The notes under the pieces were generated by a model. The model did not search any database. It was not told where the DNA came from and worked only from the letters and a program-made list of their open reading frames with translations. A DNA stretch of 64,000 nt from Alphaproteobacteria bacterium (GTDB lineage Bacteria > Pseudomonadota > Alphaproteobacteria > JAUXUR01). The number at the start of each line of letters is the position of its first letter. The stretch's first letter is position 1. The position numbers and the translations under genes were made by a program. Below, piece by piece: positions 25,951 through 34,540 of the stretch. The DNA is taken from assembly GCA_030680745.1 (NCBI GenBank), contig JAUXUR010000023.1, positions 1 to 64,000 on the forward strand. Reading direction: 5' to 3'.

Positions 25951-27324
25951 ATGTTTATAAAGAAAAAAGCTCTAGGTTTTATAGGTGCAATTTTTGCATT
26001 GACATTTTCTTGCGCGGAAGCAGAGCATCCAATTGAAAAAACTATGTTCTTTGAAGAAAAAAATGGTGATTTTGTTCAGTTCTTCAAAATAGAAAATGAA
26101 TATAATGATAACTATGTAGGGTTTTCAGATTTATATACTCGTACATTAGGTCATGGCAAACATCCTGTTTTTCATCCATACAATCCTGATAGCAGTCAAT
26201 GGTTAACGCTTGCAAATATCAATGTAATACCTGGAACAGATTTATTTCATAATATTGTTGAACAAAATCCTAATCTTCTGCAATTAATGTATAAAGTAAG
26301 TGGTAAAAATCCAAATTTTTATCAAGATGCTGGAAATATTGAAGAATTTAAAATTAAAATTGTTATTCAGGAGATAACGCCTCGAGATATGCCGTATGAA
26401 AGTGCTGCAAATCCATTAGCTTTTCGCCCTCAATATTATACTGTTCCACATGCACAGGCTAATGCAAGAAATGCCGAAGACGCAATTGGTCAAAATATGC
26501 GCGTTGCATTTTTGCCTATTGATGGCCTTCCTTTAACTTTGATTAACCAATTTCCGCGTGGAGAAATTCAAGCAACAGCAACAACACCATTTCAATCATT
26601 TCTTCCTTTGATAACGTATCAATCTAAAGAAACATTTCAAACAAATGTATCGGTGCATCCACAAGACCCAGCTAGAAAGGCTGCGGATGGCGTAACGCCT
26701 GCACCTTTTTTAAACAATGTTCTTTCAGGGCCAGTTCCTGCTGTTGGGCCTGATTTTTTACAACGCAATATTGATGGTGAGATAAAGCCACGTGCGATAT
26801 GGAGTGTTTTGTATCAAATATCTGAACCTAAATTTAGCAATCCATTGGCAACGTTGCATATATTTGTGCCGCCTGCTTCAGCACAACGTATAAAAGATGT
26901 AAGCGCTGATGAAGGCATCAATACATTTGAAGATTGGGTTTATCAAACAGGCTTAATTGATTTGTTTGTTAATCAAGAAGCACAATACGAGCAATTAAAT
27001 ATTTTACCGATAGATTTTGATGCAATTACATATCGTCGTCTAAATCTTGATTTAGATCGTCATGCTGAGACTATTAACAAGCGCTCGGAAGAAGAAAAAA
27101 CGGCTTTTGCTATACAACATTATTTAAATGATGGCAAAAGAGAAGGAAGAAAATATGTAGAGGGGCTACCTGCTGACTTTGATCCTCTTGTATATCGTCG
27201 TCTAAATCGTGATTTAGATCCTTATGCTGAGACTATTAACAAGCGCTCGGAAGAAGAAAAAACGGCTTTTGCTATACAACATTACTTAAGTTGTGGAAAA
27301 AAAGAAAATAGAAAATACAAATAA
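25951..27324 (+). CDS. Secreted protein with two C-terminal LPxDFDP...RKY modules
   Basis: 457 aa. AAGGAG precedes the ATG by 7-8 bases. The signal peptide (KALGFIGAIFALTFSCAEA) is followed by a ~320-residue mature domain of unknown family, rich in aromatics and proline (GFSDLYTRTLGHGKHPVFHP, FRPQYYTVPHAQANARN). Two copies of the ~52-residue module fill residues 352-405 and 406-457 (LPADFDPLVYRRLNRDL ... FAIQHYLSCGKKENRKY). The two copies are nearly identical in DNA over ~80 bp, so the duplication is recent. The module recurs in the next three genes and in 53200-57615 and 58573-59709. It probably acts outside the cytoplasm; enzymatic function unknown. Confidence 0.85.
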   Translation: MFIKKKALGFIGAIFALTFSCAEAEHPIEKTMFFEEKNGDFVQFFKIENEYNDNYVGFSDLYTRTLGHGKHPVFHPYNPDSSQWLTLANINVIPGTDLFHNIVEQNPNLLQLMYKVSGKNPNFYQDAGNIEEFKIKIVIQEITPRDMPYESAANPLAFRPQYYTVPHAQANARNAEDAIGQNMRVAFLPIDGLPLTLINQFPRGEIQATATTPFQSFLPLITYQSKETFQTNVSVHPQDPARKAADGVTPAPFLNNVLSGPVPAVGPDFLQRNIDGEIKPRAIWSVLYQISEPKFSNPLATLHIFVPPASAQRIKDVSADEGINTFEDWVYQTGLIDLFVNQEAQYEQLNILPIDFDAITYRRLNLDLDRHAETINKRSEEEKTAFAIQHYLNDGKREGRKYVEGLPADFDPLVYRRLNRDLDPYAETINKRSEEEKTAFAIQHYLSCGKKENRKYK

Positions 27325-27445
27325 AAAAACCACAAAAACAATAAAAAGAGTATTATTTCTATTTAATTTTTTTAAATTTCAAAGTAAAATAATATTTATT
27401 TTATGAAATACCATGGCAACAATGTTGTTTTATTTTTAAATAATT

Positions 27446-27451
27446 TATAAT
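27446..27451 (+). promoter_or_regulatory. Candidate -10 box for the OTU-like protease gene
   Basis: TATAAT lies 38 bp upstream of the start codon, with a weak TGTTGT 17 bp further upstream. A ribosome-binding TTAGGA follows at ~27475. In such AT-rich DNA a chance TATAAT is likely, so this is only a candidate. Confidence 0.3.
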
Positions 27452-27488
27452 ACAATATTATATTGTTAATTAATTTAGGATTATTATT

Positions 27489-28769
27489 ATGTATAAAACG
27501 TCATTAATCTTTATCTGTATGCTTTTAAGCTTTTCACTCAATGCTGCAAATTTCGTGATGAATTCATTTGATGAGCCTAGGCAGGTTCTATTTGGACCTC
27601 AAGGCCAACAATTTCATGTTTTTGAAGTTGTTGGAGATGGTGATTGTGGTTTTCATATTCTAGGCACCCGTGAAGAGATTTATAACTATGTTATGAATAA
27701 TGCTGAGGATAACACTATACTTACTATTTTAACGCCAGAAGCAAAAGATTGGTATGCACATAAAGCATACACTGATCCTTCAAAAGTGGAGATAGATACA
27801 GCTTTAAATGAAACAAATATTTTAACGCCTGAACAATTGATAGATTTTATGTTTAATCGTTATTTCGTTGCTTATCCAACAGAGATTATTCCTAGTGATA
27901 AATATTTAGCATGTCTTGAAGAATCAAGTTATGAAATAAGCACACCAACGGGATTAATCGATGTTGTAGCAAGATTGAAGCAATTGAATATTAACGTTTG
28001 GCGTGAATCAGATATAGGGCTTATTCCTATGCGTCAAATATTGATTGATCCCGATTTAAGAACTATCGATTTATTTTTTAGTGGCGGGCATTTTAAGCGA
28101 CTTGTGACTCAAGATTTTTATGGAAATACGATTCACGATAGACAGAATTTAAAAGAAGCTTTAGAGACTGAAGAAAGATGGTATGAGCTTTATCTTCAAA
28201 ATGAAGTGAAAAGCTTTTCTGAGCAGGCAGAAATTATAAAATTAATTGAAATTGAAGATGATTTATATAATAAAATTCTTATTAGCCAAACAAAACAAAT
28301 GGAAGGATTACCAGTAGATTTTGATCCTCTTTCATATATTCAATTGTATAAAGATTTACAATTGGAGACAGAAAAAATTACCTCAAATGAGAAAAAAATA
28401 GAATGGGCTAAAAATCATTATTTAAATAATGGAAAAAAAGAGGGAAGGAAATATATTGAGGGACTACCAGCCGATTTTAATCCTCTTTCATATATTCAAT
28501 TGTATAAAGATTTACAATTGGCGACGGAAAAAATTACCTCAAATGAGCAAAAAATAGAATGGGCCAAAAAACATTATTTAAATAATGGAAAAAAAGAGGG
28601 AAGGAAATATATAGAGGGACTACCAGCCGATTTTTACCCCCTAGTATATCTTCGCATGTATCCAGATTTACAAAGAGCTATCGAAAATATGACCTCAGAT
28701 GAGCAAAAAATAGAATGGGCTAAAAATCATTATTTAATAAATGGAAAAAAAGAAGGAAGAAAATATTAA
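27489..28769 (+). CDS. Secreted OTU-like cysteine protease with three RKY modules
   Basis: 426 aa. The signal peptide is TSLIFICMLLSFSLNAA. Residues ~43-205 fit the OTU (ovarian tumour) deubiquitinase fold at its signature positions: VVGDGDCGFHIL with Asp50 and Cys53, a middle helix/strand pair LIDVVARLKQLNINVW, and a terminal histidine in IDLFFSGGHFKRL (His201). OTU enzymes cleave ubiquitin chains, which bacteria lack, so a host-directed effector is the natural inference. The closest alternative is an OTU-fold protease acting on another substrate. Three tandem modules (residues ~274-325, 326-377 and 378-426) end the protein exactly at GKKEGRKY. It is in a run of four genes with the same C-terminal module. 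No type IV or dedicated secretion system is visible in the window. Confidence 0.8.
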   Translation: MYKTSLIFICMLLSFSLNAANFVMNSFDEPRQVLFGPQGQQFHVFEVVGDGDCGFHILGTREEIYNYVMNNAEDNTILTILTPEAKDWYAHKAYTDPSKVEIDTALNETNILTPEQLIDFMFNRYFVAYPTEIIPSDKYLACLEESSYEISTPTGLIDVVARLKQLNINVWRESDIGLIPMRQILIDPDLRTIDLFFSGGHFKRLVTQDFYGNTIHDRQNLKEALETEERWYELYLQNEVKSFSEQAEIIKLIEIEDDLYNKILISQTKQMEGLPVDFDPLSYIQLYKDLQLETEKITSNEKKIEWAKNHYLNNGKKEGRKYIEGLPADFNPLSYIQLYKDLQLATEKITSNEQKIEWAKKHYLNNGKKEGRKYIEGLPADFYPLVYLRMYPDLQRAIENMTSDEQKIEWAKNHYLINGKKEGRKY

Positions 28770-28823
28770 ATTATCTATAGAAAATACAAGCTCAATTATT
28801 TTTTATAGTTATAACGAAAAACT

Positions 28824-28850
28824 ACGGGGCTTGCCCGGGGGGAGTTTCAC
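28824..28850. repeat. GGGGCTTGCC hairpin, copy 2, with GAGTTTCAC flank
   Basis: ACGGGGCTTGCCCGGGG followed by GGAGTTTCAC. It shares both core and flank with the better-preserved copy at 30949-30980. It lies 55 bp beyond the stop of the OTU-like protease gene, as the other copy lies behind a module gene. Confidence 0.5.
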
Positions 28851-28998
28851 AAAAAGAAACTATTTGAAAAAGAAATAAAAGAGTGCTAAAAGAAATTAAG
28901 AATAGATTTTTACGTATCTTATTGTATAAAAATTTTAAACATATTTAATATGATATGTAAAAATTAATCTAATTAAAATCATTCAAAGTATAAATAAA

Positions 28999-30396
28999 AT
29001 GAATAAAAACAATACAAAAATAGATCAACTAACCTCATTAAGGTTTTTTGCCGCTTTCATGATCGTTATTCATCATTCAAACGGCTTGTTTGGTATACAT
29101 TATTCAGGTATCAATTTAGGTCAAGGTGTTTCATTTTTCTTTGTATTATCTGGATTTATTTTAACTTATGTTTATCCAAATTTAAATACTTGGACAGAAA
29201 TAAAACAATTTTTGAAAGCACGTATCGCAAGAATTGTTCCTGCTTATATTGCTAGTTTTTTAATCGCTATTGCCCTTATTTCTTTTCCTTGGGATATCAA
29301 AACAGCGATAGCACATCTTTTAATGATTCAATCATGGATACCTTCATCAAATTATTATTTTTCTTATAATGCTGTAGCCTGGAGCGTCTCAACCGAGTTT
29401 TTTTTCTACCTTGCCTTCCCCCTTTTACTCTATAAATGGAACAACACTTGGTTTATAAAACTTATTATTTCTGGCATTGTTCTTATTATTTTAGTGCTTA
29501 TATCAAACGCGTGCCAATTATCAGTTTATGAAAAACCTGGAAACGATCTCACAGTAACTGAACATGGTCTTATATATATTAATCCCCTTTCAAGAATATT
29601 TGAATTCATTATTGGTATGTCTATTGCATTTTTATATAAAAAAAGAACAATAAAAAAAAATTATATTCCTTTTTTAGCAACTATATGTGAAATAAGTTCG
29701 ATCATCCTTTGTGCTGTTTTTATGTATAACACAAATTATATTGTAAATTGGAGTAGGGCACTAAAATTAGGACCAGCTTTAGATCAATGGATCGTTCACT
29801 GTGGATCTGTTTTTGTTTTTGGTTTATTAATTTATCTTATTGCGCAAGGTCGTGGAAAAGTTTCAAAGATATTATGTAATCCATTTTTTGTACTTCTCGG
29901 AGAAATAAGTTTTTCAATGTATCTAACACATCAAACTTTATTAACCATTTATAGAGGTAAAATTTCTTATTTTGCAGATTTTCCAAACCCTATTACATTT
30001 AGTATTTTTATATCTATTTTATTATCACTATCATTTTTAATATGGGCTTGTATTGAAATGCCAGGAAGACGATATATTCTTGGATATAAAAAAGTTACCC
30101 CGTCTATCATTATAAAAAATGCTTGGAACAACAATATAATACCAAGCCGTAACTTTTTATTCACAGGATTTGTTGTCATCTGTAGTGTAGGATTATTGGA
30201 ATCTAAAATAGGTATAAGTGATTCTATTGGTAAAAAAGAAGACATTTTACCACCAAATTTTAATCCTCTTACATATATAGATCTGAACCCAGATTTAGAA
30301 AAAGCGACTGAAAAAATGACAACAATTATGGAAAAAACAGATTGGGCTAAAAATCATTATCTATTAAATGGAAAAAAAGAGGGAAGAAAATATTAG
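28999..30396 (+). CDS. Membrane acyltransferase (acyltransferase-3 family) with RKY module
   Basis: 465 aa. The N-terminus DQLTSLRFFAAFMIVIHHSNG contains the family's RFFAA...hhH signature with the catalytic-type histidine. About ten membrane segments follow (QGVSFFFVLSGFIL, AWSVSTEFFFYLAFPLLLY, LGEISFSMYLTH). Such enzymes (OafA/NodX type) move acetyl or other acyl groups onto sugars of surface glycans from the membrane. After the last transmembrane helix (~385-405, FLFTGFVVICSVGLL) a single module (417-465, LPPNFNPLTYIDLNPDL...KKEGRKY) ends the protein. Such a tail is unusual for this family. It suggests recruitment to the same glycan or partner as the neighbouring module proteins. Confidence 0.9.
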   Translation: MNKNNTKIDQLTSLRFFAAFMIVIHHSNGLFGIHYSGINLGQGVSFFFVLSGFILTYVYPNLNTWTEIKQFLKARIARIVPAYIASFLIAIALISFPWDIKTAIAHLLMIQSWIPSSNYYFSYNAVAWSVSTEFFFYLAFPLLLYKWNNTWFIKLIISGIVLIILVLISNACQLSVYEKPGNDLTVTEHGLIYINPLSRIFEFIIGMSIAFLYKKRTIKKNYIPFLATICEISSIILCAVFMYNTNYIVNWSRALKLGPALDQWIVHCGSVFVFGLLIYLIAQGRGKVSKILCNPFFVLLGEISFSMYLTHQTLLTIYRGKISYFADFPNPITFSIFISILLSLSFLIWACIEMPGRRYILGYKKVTPSIIIKNAWNNNIIPSRNFLFTGFVVICSVGLLESKIGISDSIGKKEDILPPNFNPLTYIDLNPDLEKATEKMTTIMEKTDWAKNHYLLNGKKEGRKY

Positions 30397-30611
30397 ATCT
30401 ACGAATCTAATTTTTGAGGTATCTTATAAAATGATTCGAACTAATATAAAATATATATTTTTGCAAAAAAATACAAAAAACATTTGAAAAAATGGAGCAA
30501 GGATGATAAAAGTATATTGAGCCTATGTTTATTTTATGCGATAAAGCGTAAAATTTTTAAATGTCCTTTTAAGATAAAGCCTAACAATACGCTAATGAAA
30601 GTTAAAGTCAA

Positions 30612-30935
30612 ATGAATAGTGTTAATACAAAGAAATCTTCGTCAAATAATTTTATACAAAATAAAAAACTTTTACTTATAGGGCTTGCTATAATCTGTAG
30701 CATAATTCTTGTTGTTGTTTACAATATGGAATCATTGGAGCCTGAAATAAATACAAATAATATTGTTACGCAAACAAAAGATGGTCTGCCTACAGATTTT
30801 GATCCTAATAACTATCTTAAATTAAATCCAGATTTAGAAAAAGCTGCTGAAAAATTACCTTCAGACGAGGCAAAGATAGCATTTGCTAAAAATCACTATT
30901 TAACAAATGGTAAATCTGAAAAAAGAAAATATTAG
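30612..30935 (+). CDS. Minimal membrane-anchored RKY-module protein
   Basis: 107 aa, built from a short polar N-terminus, one transmembrane helix (~19-41, LLLIGLAIICSIILVVVY), an ~18-residue linker and a single complete module (59-107, LPTDFDPNNYLKLNPDL ... HYLTNGKSEKRKY). The linker-helix region resembles the one before the module in the acyltransferase just upstream, so this may be a tail duplicate of that gene. It is the smallest natural display of the module and supports the view that the module is an independent folding or targeting unit. No other function is recognised. Confidence 0.75.
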   Translation: MNSVNTKKSSSNNFIQNKKLLLIGLAIICSIILVVVYNMESLEPEINTNNIVTQTKDGLPTDFDPNNYLKLNPDLEKAAEKLPSDEAKIAFAKNHYLTNGKSEKRKY

Positions 30936-30948
30936 ATATAATTTTACT

Positions 30949-30980
30949 GAAACTTCATGGGGCTTGCCCCGTGGAGTTTC
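30949..30980. repeat. GGGGCTTGCCCC palindrome, best copy
   Basis: The stem GAAACT-t-CATGGGG / CCCCGTG-g-AGTTTC (one internal mismatch) has the loop CTTG. It lies 13 bp after the stop of the preceding module gene. No T-run follows. It could stabilise the 3' end of the mRNA or terminate weakly; the shared flank with 28841-28850 argues for a dispersed repeat unit. Confidence 0.55.
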
Positions 30981-31519
30981 ACTGATGTTAGTGTAGGATT
31001 TTATGTACAAGACCATCTATTATTGTTATACATTATCATGCACTTGCATATATAACATTAAATGAATTATACTCTACGTCTTTTTTAGATACAAATTACA
31101 TTAAAAGTATGTCGTCTGATAATTCAAAAATTGTATATATTGTATATATAGATGGATATCTTGATAATCAATTAGGTGCTCAAACTTTAAAAAAATCAAC
31201 TTTTGAAATTGTTGAAAAATTACTTCTTAAGCTAACTACGTTGCGAAATTAAGATTCCTATTGAGCAAAAATTTCTAATTATTATTTTTAATAATTGTTT
31301 ATCTTCGCATAATAAGGTAAACACATTTGTGATTTAAATAGGAGTCTGATAAATTATAGTGTAAAACACATCATCTAAAGGTTCTTTTTTTTTAAAAAGT
31401 ATATTATAGTCGTAGCGAATTAAAATGAAAGAAAGATATTTTTTTTTGAGGCTTTCAAAATTGCATAATATGCCTTTTGACAAAGTTTTTACTTTACAGC
31501 AAACGTATTATAGAAAAAT
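30981..31519 (+). other. Intergenic stretch with a possible gene remnant
   Basis: From about 31008 to a TAA at 31252 one plus-strand frame stays open (PSIIVIHYHALAYITLN...YIDGYLDNQLGAQTL), but it has no convincing start or family match, so it may be the tail of a lost gene. The remaining ~270 bp before the glycosyltransferase is AT-rich and must contain the promoter of the long polysaccharide operon; no clear -35/-10 pair could be picked. Confidence 0.3.
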
Positions 31520-32683
31520 ATGAAAATATTAATAACTGCAGGCATTGATATAAATCAAAACAACGCATGTTCAATTAATTTTTTAAGAACAGCAAATTCT
31601 TTTTCTTATGTGTCAAATGATGAGATCATTATTTTTACGGCTGAAAAAAACTCAAAACTATTTTCAATATTAGAAAAAGATAATATTATTAAAAAAAGTG
31701 GTTATTTTAATAAAAAACTTCCAAATTCAATAAATTTTCTTATTAATATCCCAAAAATTTTAAATATTGCCAGAAAAGAACATGTTGATGTTGTTTATAT
31801 ACGATATAATTTGATGAGTTTTATTTTAGTATTTTTTTTAAGATTTTTTTCAAATACTTTTGTTGTAACAGAACATCACGGATGGGTTGAAGACGAATTA
31901 AAATCAAATAAAAAAAATAAATTTATTTCATTCTTGTTTAAAAAACTTCAAATATTAGATGTTAAAATGGCTCATTTAACACGAGTTGTCGTGGATGGCA
32001 TAAAAGAAAAATTTGTTAATAATGGGGTAAGACAAGAAAAAATCGTTGTTTTTCAAAATGGTACTGATGTTGCATCTTTTGAAGATAAAAAGAATTTTAA
32101 AAAATTAAAATCAGATTATTTTAAAATAGGATTTATAGGAAATTTAGCTGCGTGGCAAGGTGTACATATTGCGTTAATGGCAATGCCTATCATTCTTAAT
32201 TATAGGAAAGATATAAAATTAATAATTGTTGGAGATGGTCCTGAAAAGAAAAATCTTGAATTACTGTCTAATTCCTTAAATTTAAAAAACAATGTTGATT
32301 TTTGCGGGGAAGTTTCCTTTGAAAATGTTCCCTTAATGTTGTCTGATTTTGATATTGCGATTGCCCCATTTACCTCTGAAAGAAATAAAAATATTGGATT
32401 AAGCCCTATTAAAATTCGGGATTATGCGGCATCAGGGCTTGCGATTATCTCTTCTGATATTAAAGGAATTTCTGATTATGATTGGCTTATTAAAGTGCAA
32501 CCCGATGATCCTGAAGCCTTGGCAAAAAATATTTTACATTTGGTTGAAAATGAACCCCTTAGAAAGAGTCTTCAAGAAAAATCAAAAAATTATGCTTTTG
32601 AGCATTTTGATGTAAAAATAATAGGCGCAGCTATTATGGCTGAAATTACAAAAATAAAAAACAAACAATTAAGTGGCAAATAA
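31520..32683 (+). CDS. GT4-family glycosyltransferase
   Basis: 387 aa with a GT-B fold. The C-terminal half has the hallmarks of the GT1/GT4 group: FKIGFIGNLAAWQGVHIALMAM, IIVGDGPEKKNLELL, and the EX7E-like region IAPFTSERNKNIGLSPIKIRDYAASG. It transfers a sugar from a nucleotide donor during glycan assembly on the cytoplasmic side of the membrane. It is the first gene of a chain in which successive genes overlap or lie within 10 bp up to 46354. The acceptor and sugar cannot be told from sequence. Confidence 0.9.
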   Translation: MKILITAGIDINQNNACSINFLRTANSFSYVSNDEIIIFTAEKNSKLFSILEKDNIIKKSGYFNKKLPNSINFLINIPKILNIARKEHVDVVYIRYNLMSFILVFFLRFFSNTFVVTEHHGWVEDELKSNKKNKFISFLFKKLQILDVKMAHLTRVVVDGIKEKFVNNGVRQEKIVVFQNGTDVASFEDKKNFKKLKSDYFKIGFIGNLAAWQGVHIALMAMPIILNYRKDIKLIIVGDGPEKKNLELLSNSLNLKNNVDFCGEVSFENVPLMLSDFDIAIAPFTSERNKNIGLSPIKIRDYAASGLAIISSDIKGISDYDWLIKVQPDDPEALAKNILHLVENEPLRKSLQEKSKNYAFEHFDVKIIGAAIMAEITKIKNKQLSGK

Positions 32684-32689
32684 TATAAA

Positions 32690-34540
32690 ATGTGTGGTAT
32701 TTGGTTTTCATTTTCACGCGAAATATCATCAAATGTAATTGATATTATTAAACATCGTGGTCCTGATGGTTCTGATTTTTTAAAATTTGAAACTTCTTTT
32801 GGCCCCATTTTTATGGGTCATAGACGTCTTGCAATTGTTGATGTTTCATCAGCGGGTCATCAACCTATGGAAGATAAAATTCATGCGTTGTGGATTACGT
32901 ATAATGGAGAGATTTACAATTATAAAGATTTACGCCAAGAACTTGAAGGATTTGGACATCAATTTAAAACCAACACAGACACAGAGGTTGTTTTAAAGTC
33001 TTATGTTCAGTGGGGCGAAGAATGTCTTCATAAATTTTCTGGGATGTTTTCTTTTGTAATTTATGATAAAAAATCAGATCATATTTTTGTAGCAAGAGAT
33101 CCATTTGGTATAAAGCCTTTGTATTACTATCAAAAAGGAAAATTTTTAGCTTTTGCATCTGAGATAAAACAATTTACGTGTTTAGAAGATTTTGAACGGC
33201 GTATTCATAAAAAACGCGCTTATGATTTTTTAAAAAATGGTATTTTTGATCATCGCGACGACACTCTTTTTGATGAAGTGAAGCAAATAAGGGGAGGGGA
33301 GTGTGCGTTTATTTCTTTAAAGGATTTTAAAAAGACACACTCTTTTAAGATAAAAAAATGGTATGTTTTACCACATCCTGATTCAATTCAAATAACACTC
33401 AAAGACGCAATTGATCAATTTAGAGAAAAATTCAAAAAATCTGTTCAGACACATCTTATGTCTGAGGTGCCAATAGGTTTTTGTCTTTCAGGTGGGTTGG
33501 ATAGTTCGTCAATTGTAGGAATGGCTGATTATTTAAAAAATACAAAAGAACTTGTTACGATTAGTGCATGTTATAATGATAAATTTTTTGATGAAAGAGA
33601 ATTTATTAAAGCTGTTGTTGATAAAACAAATTGTACTTCTCATTTTATTTTTCCAAAAGAAGAAGATCTTTTGACTGATATCAAAAAAATAACATGGCAT
33701 CAAGATGAACCATTTGGAAGCATGAGTATTTTTGCTCAATGGTCAGTTTTTAAAGAGGCGCATCAACATGGTTTAAAAGTAATGCTGGACGGGCAGGGTG
33801 CTGATGAACAACTTGCAGGTTATCTGTTTATGATGCCGCATTATATGAAGTGGCTTTTAGCGCGTCATCAATATATTGATTTTGCAAGTTTTGCTCTTAA
33901 TTTTTCAATGAGCGAGCCTGCTTTTGTTTTAAGGTCACTAAAAAGACTATTTAACAAAAAAAATAAATCAAAAGAATTAATAATAAATAACAACTATTTT
34001 TTAGAAAATGAAAAAAATTATTCAACAGAAAAAAATGCATTAGACTATTTAAATCTATCAACTTCTTCTGATATTGGTAATTTATGTTCCGCCTATGTTC
34101 AGTCTATTCATTTACCAATGCTACTACATTATGAAGATAGAAATTCCATGGCACATTCGATAGAAGCACGTGTTCCATTTTTGGATCCAAAACTTGTTGA
34201 ACTTTCTATTGGTCTTGGTAATTCCTATAAATATAAAAATGGGTATACAAAAGTACTTATAAGAGAAGCAATGAAGGACATTTTGCCTTCTAAAGTTTAT
34301 AAAAGAAAAAGCAAATTAGGGTTCTCAGTTCCTGAAACAAAGTGGATTAGGGGTGATTTAAATCATTATATTAGAAACTCAATTAGTAAGGTATATAACA
34401 AGTTTCCAGAATTTTTTGACAAAAGCTCATTAATGTATTATTTAGAAGGGAGCTTAAGTGGATCTCAGCATTTTGATTTCACTTTGTGGCGTATAGCGAG
34501 TTTTGGAGAATGGTCTGATATGTTTGATGTTAAATTATAA
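32690..34540 (+). CDS. Asparagine synthase (glutamine-hydrolysing) family protein
   Basis: 616 aa. The N-terminal nucleophile Cys2 (MCGIWF) and the class II glutaminase blocks (HRGPDGSDF, RLAIVDVSSAGHQPM, YNGEIYNYKDLRQEL, TDTEVVLKSY) are intact. The synthetase half has the PP-loop SGGLDSSSIVG and LLHYEDRNSMAHSIEARVPFLDP. AsnB-like proteins inside polysaccharide loci usually amidate a sugar acid or related group, with glutamine as nitrogen donor, rather than make free asparagine. It lies 6 bp behind the GT4 gene. True AsnB remains possible. Confidence 0.9.
   Translation: MCGIWFSFSREISSNVIDIIKHRGPDGSDFLKFETSFGPIFMGHRRLAIVDVSSAGHQPMEDKIHALWITYNGEIYNYKDLRQELEGFGHQFKTNTDTEVVLKSYVQWGEECLHKFSGMFSFVIYDKKSDHIFVARDPFGIKPLYYYQKGKFLAFASEIKQFTCLEDFERRIHKKRAYDFLKNGIFDHRDDTLFDEVKQIRGGECAFISLKDFKKTHSFKIKKWYVLPHPDSIQITLKDAIDQFREKFKKSVQTHLMSEVPIGFCLSGGLDSSSIVGMADYLKNTKELVTISACYNDKFFDEREFIKAVVDKTNCTSHFIFPKEEDLLTDIKKITWHQDEPFGSMSIFAQWSVFKEAHQHGLKVMLDGQGADEQLAGYLFMMPHYMKWLLARHQYIDFASFALNFSMSEPAFVLRSLKRLFNKKNKSKELIINNNYFLENEKNYSTEKNALDYLNLSTSSDIGNLCSAYVQSIHLPMLLHYEDRNSMAHSIEARVPFLDPKLVELSIGLGNSYKYKNGYTKVLIREAMKDILPSKVYKRKSKLGFSVPETKWIRGDLNHYIRNSISKVYNKFPEFFDKSSLMYYLEGSLSGSQHFDFTLWRIASFGEWSDMFDVKL

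Noticed and set aside
25836-26036. 66-codon frame overlapping the start of the 457-aa secreted protein
   Set aside because: Out of frame with the real gene, no RBS, and unrelated composition.
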